Shown here: piece after piece, positions 35,279-44,091 of the stretch | Numbering within the stretch: the stretch's first letter is position 1 | Layout of the letters: each line of letters opens with the position of its first letter | Source: Sphingomonas sp. SRS2 | GTDB lineage: Bacteria; Pseudomonadota; Alphaproteobacteria; Sphingomonadales; Sphingomonadaceae | NCBI RefSeq assembly: GCF_000971055.1 | Contig: NZ_LARW01000040.1 | Coordinates: forward strand, 62,001 to 126,000 | Reading direction: 5' to 3' | Length of the DNA: 64,000 nucleotides | Notes under the pieces: generated by a model | What the model saw: only the letters and a program-made list of their open reading frames with translations | The model's database searches: none | Told to the model about the DNA's origin: nothing | Position numbers and translations under genes: made by a program

Positions 35279-36286
35279 ATGACCCCCGCGCCTATCCTCG
35301 TGCTTATCGTCAATTACCGCACGGCCGCGCTGACCGTTCAGGCGGTCGAGGCGATCCTGCCCGAGCTCCGCGACCGGGGTGACGCATCGATAGTGATCGT
35401 CGACAACGGATCGAATGACGGTTCGGCCGAAGCGATCGCTACCGCAATCGAAGATTTGGACGCACAGCACATATGCTTCCTGCTCGCGCTCGACGCCAAT
35501 CTCGGCTTCGCGGGAGGAAATAATGCGGGACTCGGCCATTATCGGCGCATAGTCCATGCGGCAGGACGCCAAGCCTGGCCAATTTATGTGTGGCTGCTGA
35601 ACCCCGACACAATCGCCGAATATGGAGCGCTGGGAGCGCTAACCGAATTTTTGGAGGGGAAGCCCGAAGCGGGCCTCGCGGGTGGACGCTGCCGACGCCA
35701 GGACGGCAGCATTCGGCATAGCGCCTTTCGATTCCACACGCCGATCGGCGAGTTCCTTACGGCGCTTGATGTTGGCCTGTTGCGCCGCCTGCTGGCGCGC
35801 CATCACATCCTTCTGTCGATTGGCGACGAACCATTGCGCGCGGAATGGCTGTCGGGTTCGCACCTGTTGATCCGAGGTAGCGTGATCGAACGGATCGGTC
35901 TGCTGGATCCACGCTATTTCCTCTATTTCGAGGAGACGGATTATTGCGCGCGGGCGACGGAGGCGGGATTCGAAGCCTGGCACGTTCCCGCGAGCCAGAT
36001 CGTTCACCTCGGCGGTCGGTCCACCGGCCTGACCGAGTTCGACCCCGCCCTGCGTCAACCACATTACTGGTTTGAGTCGCGCGCGCGATTTTTCCTGCGT
36101 CGCCATGGCGTAGCTGCAACGCATCTCGCCAACCTTCTCTGGCTGCTGGGCACGCCTGTCGGCGCCTCGTGGGCTTTGCTGCGGGGCCGACCGCGGCGCG
36201 ATCCGGCTCGGCTCTGGTGGGATTTCTTGGTTAGTAATTACGGACGTAACGGCCTGATGTATCGCACCGCTGGAATCGCCGCCTAG
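35279..36286 (+). CDS. Family 2 glycosyltransferase (rhamnosyltransferase-like)
   Basis: The 335 residues form a GT-A domain: LVLIVNYRTAALTVQAVEAIL, IVIVDNGSNDGS, LGFAGGNNAGL, a D-x-D-like VWLLNPDT, and FLYFEETDYCARATEAGFEAWHVP for the acceptor side. This pattern is typical of enzymes that add rhamnose or other sugars to cell-surface glycans. The ATG at 35279 matches the family start; a longer frame begins at 35222. Its last four bases overlap the convergent proC. Exact donor and acceptor unknown. Confidence 0.9.
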   Translation: MTPAPILVLIVNYRTAALTVQAVEAILPELRDRGDASIVIVDNGSNDGSAEAIATAIEDLDAQHICFLLALDANLGFAGGNNAGLGHYRRIVHAAGRQAWPIYVWLLNPDTIAEYGALGALTEFLEGKPEAGLAGGRCRRQDGSIRHSAFRFHTPIGEFLTALDVGLLRRLLARHHILLSIGDEPLRAEWLSGSHLLIRGSVIERIGLLDPRYFLYFEETDYCARATEAGFEAWHVPASQIVHLGGRSTGLTEFDPALRQPHYWFESRARFFLRRHGVAATHLANLLWLLGTPVGASWALLRGRPRRDPARLWWDFLVSNYGRNGLMYRTAGIAA

Positions 36287-37089
36287 CTGACCCGCGCTGC
36301 TGCAGCGAGTTCGGCATTCCGCTTCGCCGACGCAGCGAGCGTTTGCCGCAGCAACGCCTTGAGCGCGTCGCGATCATCGAGGACATTAAGACCCTCACGG
36401 GTGCTGCCGCCCGGACTCGCCACCCGATCGGCCAGCACCGCCGGACTCTCGCTCGATTGCGCGGCGAGCAGACCGGAGCCCTTCACCGTCGCCGTTGCCA
36501 GCCGCAGCGCCTGATCACCTGGCAGGCCCAAAGCCTCGCCTGCTTCCGCCATCGCATCGATGAACCGGAACAGGAAGCCTGGGCCACAACCCGACAATGC
36601 GGTCACGGCATTGAACAGACCTTCCTCATCGATCCATTCGACCATGCCGAGCGGCGTCACCAGAGCGGCGGCCTCGGCTCGAACCTGGTCATCGGCATCG
36701 CCGGAGTAGAGTGCAGTTACCCCTTCACCAATCGAAACCGGCAGATTGGGCATCGCACGCACCGTATATCTGGCGGAAAAGACGGAACCCAGCGTGCTGG
36801 TCTCGACACCGGCCAGGATCGATAGCACCAGGCGCGGTGCGCCGGGCTTGTCCGCGAAAATATTGCGTACGGCGTCCAGCTGCTGGGGCTTCACCGCAAG
36901 GACGAGGATGTCGGGTTGATCCGCGCCGACGGGAATATCCCGAAGCAAAGTCACATTGTCGGGAAGGCTTTCGGCAAAGGGGTCGATGACGGTGATCGGC
37001 CGATTCCAGCCCTCAGAGGAGAGCCAGCCTCGCAACATCGCTCCACCCATATTGCCAGCGCCAATAAGCCAGAGAGAGCCCTCAGCCAT
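36283..37089 (-). CDS. proC: Pyrroline-5-carboxylate reductase
   Basis: ProC makes the last step of proline synthesis with NAD(P)H. The 268 residues begin with the Rossmann motif LWLIGAGNMGGAMLRGW and carry LAVKPQQLD, RAMPNLPVSIGEGVTALY, the conserved ALSGCGPGFLFRFIDAMAEAGEALGL and VASPGGSTREGL. Complete. It follows the YbjN gene after four bases on the same strand. Confidence 0.96.
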   Translation of the reverse strand: MAEGSLWLIGAGNMGGAMLRGWLSSEGWNRPITVIDPFAESLPDNVTLLRDIPVGADQPDILVLAVKPQQLDAVRNIFADKPGAPRLVLSILAGVETSTLGSVFSARYTVRAMPNLPVSIGEGVTALYSGDADDQVRAEAAALVTPLGMVEWIDEEGLFNAVTALSGCGPGFLFRFIDAMAEAGEALGLPGDQALRLATATVKGSGLLAAQSSESPAVLADRVASPGGSTREGLNVLDDRDALKALLRQTLAASAKRNAELAAAARVS

Positions 37090-37093
37090 GATT

Positions 37094-37606
37094 TCAAGCC
37101 TCGCCCTGAGTCTCGATCATCGCGGCGGCGATGGCTTCCTGCGGCGTCTTGTCGCTCCATAGAACAAACTGAAACACGGGATAGAAGCGCTCGCATTCGT
37201 CGATGGCGGTCTCGATCAGCGTCTCAGCCTGATCGAGCGTCAACGTCGCCTCTTCGCCCAGTGCGTCAAGCAGCGCGGCATGACGGAACAGCACCATTGA
37301 CGAGCTCGTCCACATCTCGAAATGGCCGAGCCACAGTTGCTCGTTGATCAGTCCTATCGTCTCGTACATTGCCGATTTCTTGTCAGCAGTGACGCGGATA
37401 TCGGGCAATGCCAGAAATTGAAGGACGCGATCCTCGTCGCGCCACACCGCGCGCAATTCATATTGCGCCCAGCTGCCCTGATATTGGGCGACGATCTCCT
37501 CGTCGCCAGCGCGCTGGAATTCCCATCCACGCGCTGCGAAATATTGCTCGAGCATGTCGATCGGTGCGCTGAGATCGCGCGAAGATTCGAAGTCGTCCAC
37601 GTCCAT
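37094..37606 (-). CDS. YbjN domain-containing protein
   Basis: The 170 residues match the YbjN (type III secretion chaperone-like fold) family: a start with SAPIDMLEQYFAARGWEFQRAGDEEIVAQYQG, then MYETIGLINEQLWLGHFEMW and the helical C terminus. In alphaproteobacteria this gene often lies next to proC and ubiK-like genes, as here. YbjN of E. coli influences motility and stress, but its mechanism is unknown. Confidence 0.88.
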   Translation of the reverse strand: MDVDDFESSRDLSAPIDMLEQYFAARGWEFQRAGDEEIVAQYQGSWAQYELRAVWRDEDRVLQFLALPDIRVTADKKSAMYETIGLINEQLWLGHFEMWTSSSMVLFRHAALLDALGEEATLTLDQAETLIETAIDECERFYPVFQFVLWSDKTPQEAIAAAMIETQGEA

Positions 37607-37700
37607 TAGGGCCTAACTCCCTGGCCTGACCGGCTTTCCGTGGCCCGGAACAGCGGCCAGTTCAACCCGGTGCTGCCACAAAACTGTGGATAGCTGCGCT

Positions 37701-37958
37701 TCAGCTGCCGGCCTTGTCTTTCGAGGAAGCTAGCGAATCGACCTTTGCCTTCAGCGCGTCGACCTCGTCCCGCGCGGCGCTGGCCATGGCCTTTACCGCC
37801 TCAAATTCCTCGCGGCTGACCAGGTCGAGCCCGCCGATCCATTCCTTGACCCGCTCCTTGAACGCGCCTTCCGCCTCGCGTCCCATGCCGGCCAGCGTCC
37901 CGGCGGCGCCATTCATCATCTTCACGAAATCATCGAACAGGCGGTTTTCGGACTGCAT
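37701..37958 (-). CDS. ubiK: Ubiquinone accessory factor UbiK (BMFP family)
   Basis: The 85-residue protein has an amphipathic N-terminal helix (NRLFDDFVKMMNGAAGTLAGMGREAE) and a C-terminal coiled coil (VSREEFEAVKAMASAARDEVDALKAKVDSLA), the standard UbiK/BMFP layout. UbiK joins UbiJ and the aerobic ubiquinone-synthesis complex. GAGGAAG just upstream fixes the ATG at 37958; a longer frame starting at 37994 is less likely. Confidence 0.9.
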   Translation of the reverse strand: MQSENRLFDDFVKMMNGAAGTLAGMGREAEGAFKERVKEWIGGLDLVSREEFEAVKAMASAARDEVDALKAKVDSLASSKDKAGS

Positions 37959-37990
37959 GGCTTCTTCCTCTTTGCCGCCGTCGGGCGGCC

Positions 37991-38548
37991 TCATTGAATG
38001 ATGATCTGGGTATTACCTGTCCGCGGGACAAGGGTAAGCCCATTGGGATTGAGTTGGTGGACCTGCCAGTTGAGCACTGCGGCGAAAACCAGCCAGGCCA
38101 GATAGGGAACCATCAGCCAGCCGGCCAATGGCCTTATCTTCCAGAACATTAGCGTGGCCAACCCGGCCCATAGGAATATGGCGACGATCAGTCCAAAAGC
38201 GAGCATGATCCGGTGCATCGCGAAGAATACGGGCGACCATGCGAGATTGAGCGCCAGTTGGACGAGGAAGAGGAAGATCGCGATCCCTCGCCCCTTTGCT
38301 CCGCGCGCGTTGAGGATGATCGCCAGCGCGAAGCCGATCATGATGTACAGCACCGACCATGCGAAGGGGAATACCCAGCCAGGGGGCATGATCGGCGGCT
38401 TCACCAGCCGATCGAACCAGAGATTGCCATAGCCCGAGTCACCGATCTTGGCCGACAGCATGCCTAGCAACAGGATCGCGGGCACCGTCACCAGCGCCCA
38501 GCGTATGAAGGAGCTTCGCAATTGCCCCGGTGATGCAGCTTCGCCCAT
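37991..38548 (-). CDS. tspO: TspO/MBR family tryptophan-rich sensory protein
   Basis: The 185 residues form five membrane helices and carry family residues (KPPIMPPGWVFPFAWSVLYIMIGFALA, LALNLAWSPVFFAMHRI, WLMVPYLAWLVFAAVLNWQVHQLN). TspO binds tetrapyrroles and affects stress and pigment regulation in alphaproteobacteria. The ATG at 38548 follows a GAAGGG site. It lies 32 bases upstream of ubiK. Its N terminus is somewhat longer than in Rhodobacter. Confidence 0.93.
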   Translation of the reverse strand: MGEAASPGQLRSSFIRWALVTVPAILLLGMLSAKIGDSGYGNLWFDRLVKPPIMPPGWVFPFAWSVLYIMIGFALAIILNARGAKGRGIAIFLFLVQLALNLAWSPVFFAMHRIMLAFGLIVAIFLWAGLATLMFWKIRPLAGWLMVPYLAWLVFAAVLNWQVHQLNPNGLTLVPRTGNTQIIIQ

Positions 38549-38622
38549 CAAAAACCCTTCGCGAAGAGGTGTGTCATACCCCCGCCGTGCCGCTCATCGA
38601 TCCGGCAGAACAAATGGCGGCG

Positions 38623-39366
38623 TCAATCGCTCCCACGGACAGCGCCCATAAGGAACTCGACATTTCCCTCCGGCCCCGTGATGGGGCTCCGCGTGACGCC
38701 GCTGCATCGCCAGCCCTGGCTCTCGATCCAGACTATGGCGTCGGCGCAAACCCGATCATGAATCTGCGGATCGCGCACAACGCCACCCTTTCCAACCTCA
38801 TCGCGCCCCGCCTCGAACTGCGGTTTGATGAGGGCAACAAGTCGAGCGCCCACTTTTGCGAAACGTAGCGGCGCCAGCAGCACCTTGGCGAGCGAGATGA
38901 AACTCGCGTCGCAGACTATGACGTCGATCGGTTCGGGAATCTCGGCGGCAGTCAGGTTGCGTGCGTTTGTCTGCTCATGGACGACGACACGAGGATCGCT
39001 CCGTAATTTCCAGGCAAGCTGGTTCGTGCCGGAATCCACGGCATAAACCCGCGTCGCCCCGCCGCTAAGCAGCACATCCGTGAAACCTCCGGTGGAAGAC
39101 CCTACGTCGATCGCCGCCGCCCCATCGACTGCCCAACCAAAATGCGACAGGCCGTGAGCCAGCTTGACCCCGCCTCGCGAAACCCAGGGATGATCCCGCC
39201 CCCGCACGTCGATAGGGGCATCCGCCTTGATGGCCTGCCCCGCCTTCTCGACTTTGCGCTCACCGGAAAAGACCAGCCCCGCAAGGATCAACGCCTGCCC
39301 CCGCGCACGGCTTTCCACCAGGCCCCGATCAACCAGCAACTGATCAGCGCGTATGCCCGCTGCCAT
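38623..39366 (-). CDS. tlyA: TlyA-family rRNA 2'-O-methyltransferase
   Basis: The 247 residues carry an N-terminal S4 RNA-binding domain (RADQLLVDRGLVESRARGQALILAG) and an FtsJ-type methyltransferase domain (AIDVGSSTGGFTDVLLSGGATRVYAVDSG, DVIVCDASFISL). Mycobacterial TlyA methylates 16S and 23S rRNA; it was earlier called a haemolysin. The ATG at 39366 begins 17 bases beyond the tRNA-like 3' end. The frame is open upstream to 39471 through the tRNA-like element, so any longer start is unlikely. Confidence 0.92.
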   Translation of the reverse strand: MAAGIRADQLLVDRGLVESRARGQALILAGLVFSGERKVEKAGQAIKADAPIDVRGRDHPWVSRGGVKLAHGLSHFGWAVDGAAAIDVGSSTGGFTDVLLSGGATRVYAVDSGTNQLAWKLRSDPRVVVHEQTNARNLTAAEIPEPIDVIVCDASFISLAKVLLAPLRFAKVGARLVALIKPQFEAGRDEVGKGGVVRDPQIHDRVCADAIVWIESQGWRCSGVTRSPITGPEGNVEFLMGAVRGSD

Positions 39367-39382
39367 GCTTGCCTCTAGGAAA

Positions 39383-39443
39383 TGGTGGGCGGTGACGGGC
39401 TCGAACCGCCGACCCGCTCGGTGTAAACGAGCTGCTCTACCAC
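39383..39443 (-). tRNA. 5'-truncated tRNA-Val(TAC), probably non-functional
   Basis: The minus strand matches the last 61 bases of a tRNA-Val: end of the D-loop and D-stem (GTGGTAGAGC), anticodon arm with loop TTTACAC (anticodon TAC), T arm with loop TTCGAGC and a perfect 3' acceptor strand ACCGCCC-A-CCA. The matching 5' acceptor strand GGGCGGT and the 5' side of the D-stem are missing; the bases in that place are unrelated. It cannot fold into a normal cloverleaf. A housekeeping-type promoter still sits just upstream. It may be a deletion remnant or an old integration scar. Confidence 0.75.
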
Positions 39444-39453
39444 CGTGGAATTC

Positions 39454-39482
39454 TCTTAGCCAAAACATCACGCCGATGTCAA
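39454..39482 (-). promoter_or_regulatory. Housekeeping promoter in front of the tRNA-Val remnant
   Basis: TTGACA, 17 bases, then CTAAGA, ending ten bases before the first tRNA-matching base. The -35 is perfect and the spacing ideal. It may now drive tlyA through the remnant. Confidence 0.65.
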
Positions 39483-39510
39483 GAACAAAAATAGAACATT
39501 CGACGGGCTA

Positions 39511-41889
39511 TCACGCCGCCTTGCGCGCCTCGTTCGCCACATCGCGCCGCACCACCGGCCGGAACGCGATGCACAGCTTATACGCCCCCTCGCCCACCGC
39601 CGACTGCGCGGGCACAAGCAGCGCCGCACCCTCCGCACAGCGGAACAGGTCGCCCGCGATCGCCTCCATGCCCTCCTGGACATAGGGCGCGTTGAGCTCG
39701 GCCTTGTCGCTCATGCTATGCTCCTCGGCCTGAATCTCGATCGGCTGAAAGCTGACATCCTCGATCTGTACGGCCTCATAAAGCCCACCGAACAATATCG
39801 CGACGGTCAGGTCACCGCGCATCGGCACGGTCAGCCGATAATAGCCGTCATGCGTTGGATAGGCGTCGACATCGACCATGCAATCCTCGCACGCATTGGC
39901 CAGGATCACCGGCACGGGCACCCCGCCCGCCAAAAAATCGGCCTCGCGCACGTCGAGAGCGCCGCGCACGATTCCGAACAGCGCCAGGTTGAGCGCCAGC
40001 CCCTGATCCTGCAATTCGCCAGGCAGGTACATGCGCGCCGTGCTCTGCACATAATGCATGCCCCGCCGGCGCAGGCCCCGCGTCGCGCGCGACGTGTCGA
40101 GCATCTTCATATGGCTGGACGACCCCATATTGGCGTCATGGGTGAAGTCGCCGATCACAGCCACCTCGTCAGCCGATGGCAGATACATGAAGCGCGCGAG
40201 GATCGCCGCCGCATTCCGTCGCCGGCAATCATCGTCGTCGGATGCGGCGCCACGTCCCATCGCCGTAGCGGCCTTACCATAAGCGATAGCGCCAGCCTGG
40301 ATGCGGTCGCGCGTGATGCTTTGCGCCCCCTTCTCGGTCGGCTTCTCGTGGATCGTCTTGCCATTGGGATGATAGTCGACCACCGACCCCTTGGCCTGCG
40401 TACAGATCTGCTCGATCACCGCAATCGACGATCCAAGCGCCTTCAGCGTCTCGCGGCCATAATGGCGCTTGTCGAAATAGCCCTTCTTGTCGGCCCCGCT
40501 CGGTTCATATTCGAGCAACAGCAGATAGCGTCCGGCGGACTCGACGTTCATCCGTGCCTTGAGCAGCGGAGCGATCCGGTCCTGGACGGTCCCATTATAG
40601 CCGAGGTCGATCAACAGGGCCATGTCGCCATCTTCGAGCCCCGCACGTCGCACATGCGCGATTAGCCGGTCGGCATAGCGCGCCGATCGCCGAACGATCT
40701 TTTCCGCCGTCTCATCCTCGCAGGCGAGCTTCTCGAGGTCGAGCGCGTCGCCGCCCGCTCCCACCAGCTTCTTCACCTCATGCGGTTCGAGCAGCAATTG
40801 CCCGGCCAGCACGTCGAGGCGATGCTTGCCCGCATCGCGCTCGACCAGCGCCCGCACCGCAGCCGCGTCCATCAACCCGGCCCGCGCCGCGGTCAGCCGA
40901 CTGATCGAGACCTCGTTCGTGGCAATCTCCGATCCCAGCGTCTCAAACATCTTCATCGGAAGGAAGCCGTCGCGCATCAGGAACAGCGGCTTGACCGGAC
41001 GCCCGCTGCGCTCGGCCAGCGCCAGCGCCTCGTCGCGGACCCACTCGATAAAGCCGTGCAACATCGGCCCGATCACATCATGCCCAAGCGAGAAAGCAGG
41101 CTCCTGCTCCTCGCGTAGCGAGACGAGCGGCCGGTGCGGCTGCATCGCGGGCACTGTCTGGCGCGTCGCCGGATCGATGATCACTGCCGCCATCGCTTCA
41201 TGCCGCAGCCGGGTTTCTGCAGCCTCGTCGAATTGCCTGAAATGCGCGGTCGCGACGCCCAGCGCTGCCGGCGCATGCTGATCCGCATGGATATTGTCGC
41301 CAAGGTGCAGGATCGCCCTGGGCGTCATGCCCAGTGCCTTGATAACCGGCCCGAACAATCCCTCGCTCTTGCTCAGCCCATGCTCCGACGAGGTGAAGAC
41401 ATGATCAATCGCATCGGCGATCTCGCTACCGGCCGCGCGCAGGATCAACTCGCGCAGCTGTGTTGCGCTGAAATAGGTGTCGCTGACGATGACAACTTTC
41501 AGCCCGCGTCGCTTGGCGTCGCGGACCAGCGCGGCGACCGGCGCGAAGGCGAAACAATGCCTGGCCTCCCCATCGAATTCGCCCTGTACCGCCGCTGCGA
41601 TTGCCGCCGCATCGCCCCCCGGTATCAGGCGCGCATGGATCAGTTCGATCGGAACCTCGTTACGGCCCGCTCTGGACATCTGGTTTTCGCGCGCCTTGCG
41701 CTCGGCGCGGACGCGCGGTTCGATCGAGCCTCCCTCGATCCCCAGTTCGACGAAGATATCGGACGGCGCCTGCGTATTGCGCCACAGCAGCGTATCGAAG
41801 CAATCGAGCGACAGGACTTCCACGCCCTCGGGCGCCTGATCGAGCAGGCTGGGGATTTGCTGCGCTGAAACGCTGATCTTCATGGCCAT
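39511..41889 (-). CDS. Large HAD-domain protein, function unknown
   Basis: The 792 residues start with a HAD-superfamily hydrolase domain (about 25-220): motif I LDCFDTLLWR with the nucleophile Asp, motif II VIVSDTYFS and motif IV ILHLGDNIHAD. The middle contains LFLMRDGFLPMKMFE and MALLIDLGYNGTVQDRIAPLL, blocks that recur in HAD proteins of polysaccharide and glycan loci. The C terminus has GYYRLTVPMRGDLTVAILFGG. No signal peptide or membrane segment. It is preceded by a TTAACCAT site. I would guess a role in modifying a surface glycan, but there is no direct proof. Confidence 0.85.
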   Translation of the reverse strand: MAMKISVSAQQIPSLLDQAPEGVEVLSLDCFDTLLWRNTQAPSDIFVELGIEGGSIEPRVRAERKARENQMSRAGRNEVPIELIHARLIPGGDAAAIAAAVQGEFDGEARHCFAFAPVAALVRDAKRRGLKVVIVSDTYFSATQLRELILRAAGSEIADAIDHVFTSSEHGLSKSEGLFGPVIKALGMTPRAILHLGDNIHADQHAPAALGVATAHFRQFDEAAETRLRHEAMAAVIIDPATRQTVPAMQPHRPLVSLREEQEPAFSLGHDVIGPMLHGFIEWVRDEALALAERSGRPVKPLFLMRDGFLPMKMFETLGSEIATNEVSISRLTAARAGLMDAAAVRALVERDAGKHRLDVLAGQLLLEPHEVKKLVGAGGDALDLEKLACEDETAEKIVRRSARYADRLIAHVRRAGLEDGDMALLIDLGYNGTVQDRIAPLLKARMNVESAGRYLLLLEYEPSGADKKGYFDKRHYGRETLKALGSSIAVIEQICTQAKGSVVDYHPNGKTIHEKPTEKGAQSITRDRIQAGAIAYGKAATAMGRGAASDDDDCRRRNAAAILARFMYLPSADEVAVIGDFTHDANMGSSSHMKMLDTSRATRGLRRRGMHYVQSTARMYLPGELQDQGLALNLALFGIVRGALDVREADFLAGGVPVPVILANACEDCMVDVDAYPTHDGYYRLTVPMRGDLTVAILFGGLYEAVQIEDVSFQPIEIQAEEHSMSDKAELNAPYVQEGMEAIAGDLFRCAEGAALLVPAQSAVGEGAYKLCIAFRPVVRRDVANEARKAA

Positions 41890-41942
41890 CCATCCGCGGA
41901 GGAGTTGTCCGTCCGCTATCGCCGATCGATCTTACTATCCCG

Positions 41943-41950
41943 TTAACCAT
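41943..41950 (+). promoter_or_regulatory. CtrA-type half-site TTAACCAT
   Basis: TTAACCAT on the plus strand; on the minus strand TTAA is followed after seven bases by GTAA. It lies in the divergent gap, 54 bases before the HAD gene and 112 before the hybrid kinase. Confidence 0.4.
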
Positions 41951-42061
41951 GAGCTCCGGCGCGGCGCGACGGTCGGTCTCACTATTGCATGAAGGTTCGA
42001 AGCGCCTAAGAATGGCTGAATCGGTTGGACGCAACCCCCTGTCCGATCGCCTGTGAGACAC

Positions 42062-43954
42062 ATGACCGACCGATCGACTTTCGACACATATGGCATCGAG
42101 CACCGCTACCAGCTGCTGGTCAACGCGGTTAGCGACTATGCCATCTATATGCTCGACCCCGACGGGCGGATCGCGACCTGGAATCCGGGCGCCCGCCGCT
42201 TCAAGGGCTATGAGGCCGAAGAAATCATCGGCGAGAATTTCTCGCGCTTCTTCACGCCGGAGGATCAGGCCAGCGAAGTGCCACGGCAAATCCTGGCCAC
42301 TGCTGCACGCGAGGGCCGCTATGAGGCCGAAGGCCAGCGTGTTCGCAAGGACGGAAGCCTGATCTGGGTGCATGTCGTCATCGATCCGATCGTCGGCGAC
42401 GACGGCGCACTGCTCGGCTATGCCAAGATCACCCGCGACGTCACCGCCCGGCGCGAGGCGGATCAGGCGCTCTTCGCCGCCGAACAGCGCTTTCGCATGC
42501 TGGTGCAAGGGGTGCGTGATTACGCGCTCTATATGCTCGATCTCAATGGTGTCGTCAGCAACTGGAACACCGGCGCGGAGGCGATCAAAGGCTACCACGC
42601 CGGCGAGATTGTCGGGCAGCATTTCTCTCGCTTCTATACCGAAGAGGATCGCACGCGGGGCGAACCTGCGCGTGCGCTGAACACCGCATTGCGCGAAGGC
42701 CGGTACGAAACCGAGGCGCAACGCGTCCGCAAGGACGGCTCGAATTTCTGGGCGCACGTCGTAATCGATCCGATCCACGACGAGGCAGGCCAGCCGATCG
42801 GCTTTGCCAAGATTACCCGCGACATTACCGAGAAGCGCATCGCCCAGAAGGAACTGGAAGACGCCCATGCCGCGCTCTTTCAGTCACAGAAGTTGCAGGC
42901 GCTGGGCGAGCTGACCGGCGGCATCGCGCATGACTTCAACAATTTGATGACCGTAATCAGGGGCTCGGCGGAGCTACTCGAGCGCGACAACCTCACGCCG
43001 GAGAAGCGTCGCCGCTACATCCGCGCCATCGCCGAAACCGCCGATAAGGCCGCAGCGCTCACCACCAAGCTGCTCGCTTTCGGCCGTCGCCAGGCGCTGC
43101 GCCCCGAGGCGATCGACCCCGCTACCCGCCTGGACGCCTTCGGCGAGGTGCTCGCGCGCACTATCGGCAGCAAGATTCGCGTGGAGCTGCGGCTCGAGCC
43201 CGATCTCTGGCCGATCGAGGTCGACGTGGCAGAGCTGGAGACCGCCCTGCTCAACGCCTGCTTCAACGCGCGCGACGCGATGCCCGATGGCGGCGTCGTC
43301 ACTATCTCGGCGTATAACGTACCGGCCGAAGACGCGCTGTGCATTGCCATCGCGGATACGGGCCAGGGTATCGAGCCCGAACATCTCGAACGTGTCTTCG
43401 AACCCTTCTTCACCACCAAGCCAGTCGGCAAGGGCACCGGCCTCGGCCTCAGCCAGATCCATGGCTTCGCCGCGCAGACCGGCGGACGCGCCTATATCGA
43501 TTCCTGGCCGGGCGAGGGCACCACCGTCTTTCTTCACCTTCCCCGGACCGACAAGCCGGTGACGGCGAGCAGCACACCCCGGACGGCAATAGCGAACTGG
43601 GATCGGCTCGACGTCCTGCTGGTCGAGGACAACGATAATGTCCGCCGTTTCGCCCGCTCGATGCTTAAGGAATTGCGCGCCGAAGTAATCGAGGTAGCTT
43701 CCGCGGAAGCCGCGCTCGCGATTCTCGCCGACCGCAATTTCGATCTCGTCTTCTCGGACATCGTCATGCCGGGTATGAGTGGCCTGGATCTCGCTCGCCG
43801 CCTGCGCGAGACCAGCCCCGGCCAGCGCGTCCTCCTCGCCACCGGCTACAGCCGCGAGGTCGCCGCCGGCGAGGCTGCGGGCTTCCATCTCGTCCAGAAA
43901 CCCTATGGCGCTGAATCGCTCACCACCGCGATCTCGTTGGCGCTCGCGGAGTAA
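42062..43954 (+). CDS. Soluble hybrid histidine kinase, PAS-PAS-HisKA-HATPase-receiver
   Basis: The 630 residues hold two similar PAS domains (about 14-130 and 142-258; both contain the pattern W-N-x-G-A-x-x-x-K-G-Y and E-G-R-Y-E), a dimerisation domain with His290 in GELTGGIAHDFNN, an HATPase domain (NARDAMPDGG, DTGQGI, FFTTKPVGKGTGLGLS) and a C-terminal receiver with Asp in LVFSDIVMPGMSG. There is no membrane helix, so it senses a cytoplasmic cue. The nearly duplicated PAS domains suggest internal duplication. ATG at 42062 is preferred over an upstream GTG. Confidence 0.93.
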   Translation: MTDRSTFDTYGIEHRYQLLVNAVSDYAIYMLDPDGRIATWNPGARRFKGYEAEEIIGENFSRFFTPEDQASEVPRQILATAAREGRYEAEGQRVRKDGSLIWVHVVIDPIVGDDGALLGYAKITRDVTARREADQALFAAEQRFRMLVQGVRDYALYMLDLNGVVSNWNTGAEAIKGYHAGEIVGQHFSRFYTEEDRTRGEPARALNTALREGRYETEAQRVRKDGSNFWAHVVIDPIHDEAGQPIGFAKITRDITEKRIAQKELEDAHAALFQSQKLQALGELTGGIAHDFNNLMTVIRGSAELLERDNLTPEKRRRYIRAIAETADKAAALTTKLLAFGRRQALRPEAIDPATRLDAFGEVLARTIGSKIRVELRLEPDLWPIEVDVAELETALLNACFNARDAMPDGGVVTISAYNVPAEDALCIAIADTGQGIEPEHLERVFEPFFTTKPVGKGTGLGLSQIHGFAAQTGGRAYIDSWPGEGTTVFLHLPRTDKPVTASSTPRTAIANWDRLDVLLVEDNDNVRRFARSMLKELRAEVIEVASAEAALAILADRNFDLVFSDIVMPGMSGLDLARRLRETSPGQRVLLATGYSREVAAGEAAGFHLVQKPYGAESLTTAISLALAE

Positions 43955-44091
43955 GTGACGGAGATCACCTCGCGTCACCGTTCCCTTCATATCATATTGA
44001 CCCGGAACCGACGGAAAACTCCTTATGGAATTTTAACGCTTGTCGGCTGATAGTGGTTCGGGGAAGTAACGAATTACGTAAGGGAAATTGC

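Noticed and set aside
39383-39443. tRNA fragment as an att site of an integrated island
   Set aside because: I see no integrase gene, second copy of the 3' end or mobile genes in the window, and the promoter directly upstream fits a local deletion better. It remains possible.
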